Assembly (NCBI GenBank): GCA_900544245.1
Contig: UQUH01000074.1
Location: forward strand, 1-5,570
DNA length: 5,570 nt
Source: an uncultured Coriobacteriaceae bacterium
GTDB taxonomy: Bacteria > Actinomycetota > Coriobacteriia > Coriobacteriales > QAMH01
Direction: 5' to 3'
The notes below the pieces were generated by a model, which did no database searches, was not told the DNA's origin, and worked only from the letters and a program-made list of their open reading frames with translations. The position numbers and the translations under genes are program-made. Of this stretch, positions 5,091 to 5,570 are shown one piece after another. Position 1 is the first letter of the stretch, and the number at the start of each line of letters is the position of its first letter.

Positions 5091-5570
5091 CACGATGTCG
5101 CAACCGAGCGCGGCGGCGTCGTCTTCGTCGTGGCTCGTGATGATGAGGGTGCGTCCGCTCAGCTCCCGGTTGACGAGGTCGATGCAACGCGCCTTCGTAT
5201 GCGCGTCGAGCCCGGAGAAGGGCTCGTCGAGGATGACGATGGAGGAGGGATGGGCCAGTGCACGGCAGAGCTCGGCCCGTCGGCCCATGCCGCCCGAAAG
5301 CGCCCGTGCCGGCTTTGCCAGGTCCTCCTCGTCCAGGATCGCGCGGCCCATGCGCATCCCATGGCGCAGCTCACTTTCGTCGTTTGCGACGAGCGCGATG
5401 TTCTCGAGCGTCGAGGACCAGGGCACGAGCGTGCGATCCTGCAGGACCACGCTCATGGGTGGATTGCGCGTGCCGTCATGGACAACCGTGCCCGTATCAG
5501 GGCGTTCGATGCCCGCGATCATGCGCAGCAAGGTGGTCTTGCCCGCTCCCGACGGCGCCATCACGCACAG
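5082..5570 (-). CDS. ABC-transporter ATP-binding protein, 5' end outside the window
   Basis: The last 162 codons of an ABC ATPase are present, and the frame is open to the window edge, so the true start lies to the right. Counting from the first visible residue, the Walker A motif is APSGAGKTT (5-13), the Q-loop VVLQD is at 41-45, the ABC signature LSGGM at 91-95, Walker B IVILDEPFSGLD at 111-122 and the H-loop TSHDE at 145-149. Residues around the Q-loop (LVPWSSTLENIAL) resemble ATPases of the nitrate/sulfonate/taurine importer group (SsuB/TauB/NrtD-like). It would hydrolyse ATP at the inner face of the membrane to power a transporter whose permease and binding protein are not in the window. 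The chain ends only about 15 residues after the H-loop, which is short for SsuB/TauB. The substrate cannot be told. A GTG at 5564 is in frame but cuts into Walker A, so it is not the start. Confidence 0.9.
   Translation of the reverse strand: MCVMAPSGAGKTTLLRMIAGIERPDTGTVVHDGTRNPPMSVVLQDRTLVPWSSTLENIALVANDESELRHGMRMGRAILDEEDLAKPARALSGGMGRRAELCRALAHPSSIVILDEPFSGLDAHTKARCIDLVNRELSGRTLIITSHDEDDAAALGCDIVRL

Overview
The window is GC-rich DNA, probably from an anaerobic, hydrogen-metabolising bacterium. A high-GC gut anaerobe such as a member of the Coriobacteriia would fit, but that placement is inferred from style and gene content, not from a diagnostic sequence. There are four protein genes of consequence: one on the + strand at the left and three on the - strand covering the rest.

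Left part (1-1162). A perfect 42-bp palindrome lies at 1-42. It is followed by about 240 bp without a convincing gene but rich in inverted repeats: two overlapping hairpins at 133-180 and a terminator-like hairpin at 221-259. A -10-like box at 271-276 sits 7 bases before the ATG at 284, so the first gene may be transcribed without a leader. That gene (284-1162, +) encodes a 292-residue protein of the DUF2064/TIGR04282 family, which has a GT-A-like fold and no settled function.

Centre (1177-5039). A two-gene - strand operon reads from a promoter near 5008-5039 to an intrinsic terminator at 1177-1223. The first gene (3106-4971) encodes a fusion of a NuoF-type [4Fe-4S] domain with a GltD/NfnB-like flavoprotein. 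The second (1247-3112) encodes a multi-cluster [FeFe] hydrogenase with a NuoG-like N-terminus and all three H-cluster motifs. The genes overlap by 7 bases. The pair resembles the glutamate-synthase-linked [FeFe] hydrogenases (group A2 in HydDB terms). The likely electron route is NAD(P)H, FAD, Fe-S chain of the flavoprotein, Fe-S chain of the hydrogenase, H-cluster, or the reverse. The module looks like a complex I electron-input arm rebuilt without the FMN domain of NuoF. Its most unusual feature is a roughly 45-residue Gly/Ala-rich insertion between the first and second H-cluster motifs.

Right part (5082-5570). The 3' part of an ABC-transporter ATPase gene on the - strand resembles the nitrate/sulfonate/taurine-type importers. 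Its start lies beyond the window. A 110-bp gap with a separate promoter separates it from the hydrogenase operon, so no functional link is evident.

I found no CRISPR array, tRNA, rRNA, intact transposase or defence gene. The best candidates for something under-described are the hydrogenase/flavoprotein module with its insertion, and the structured intergenic region at the left end.
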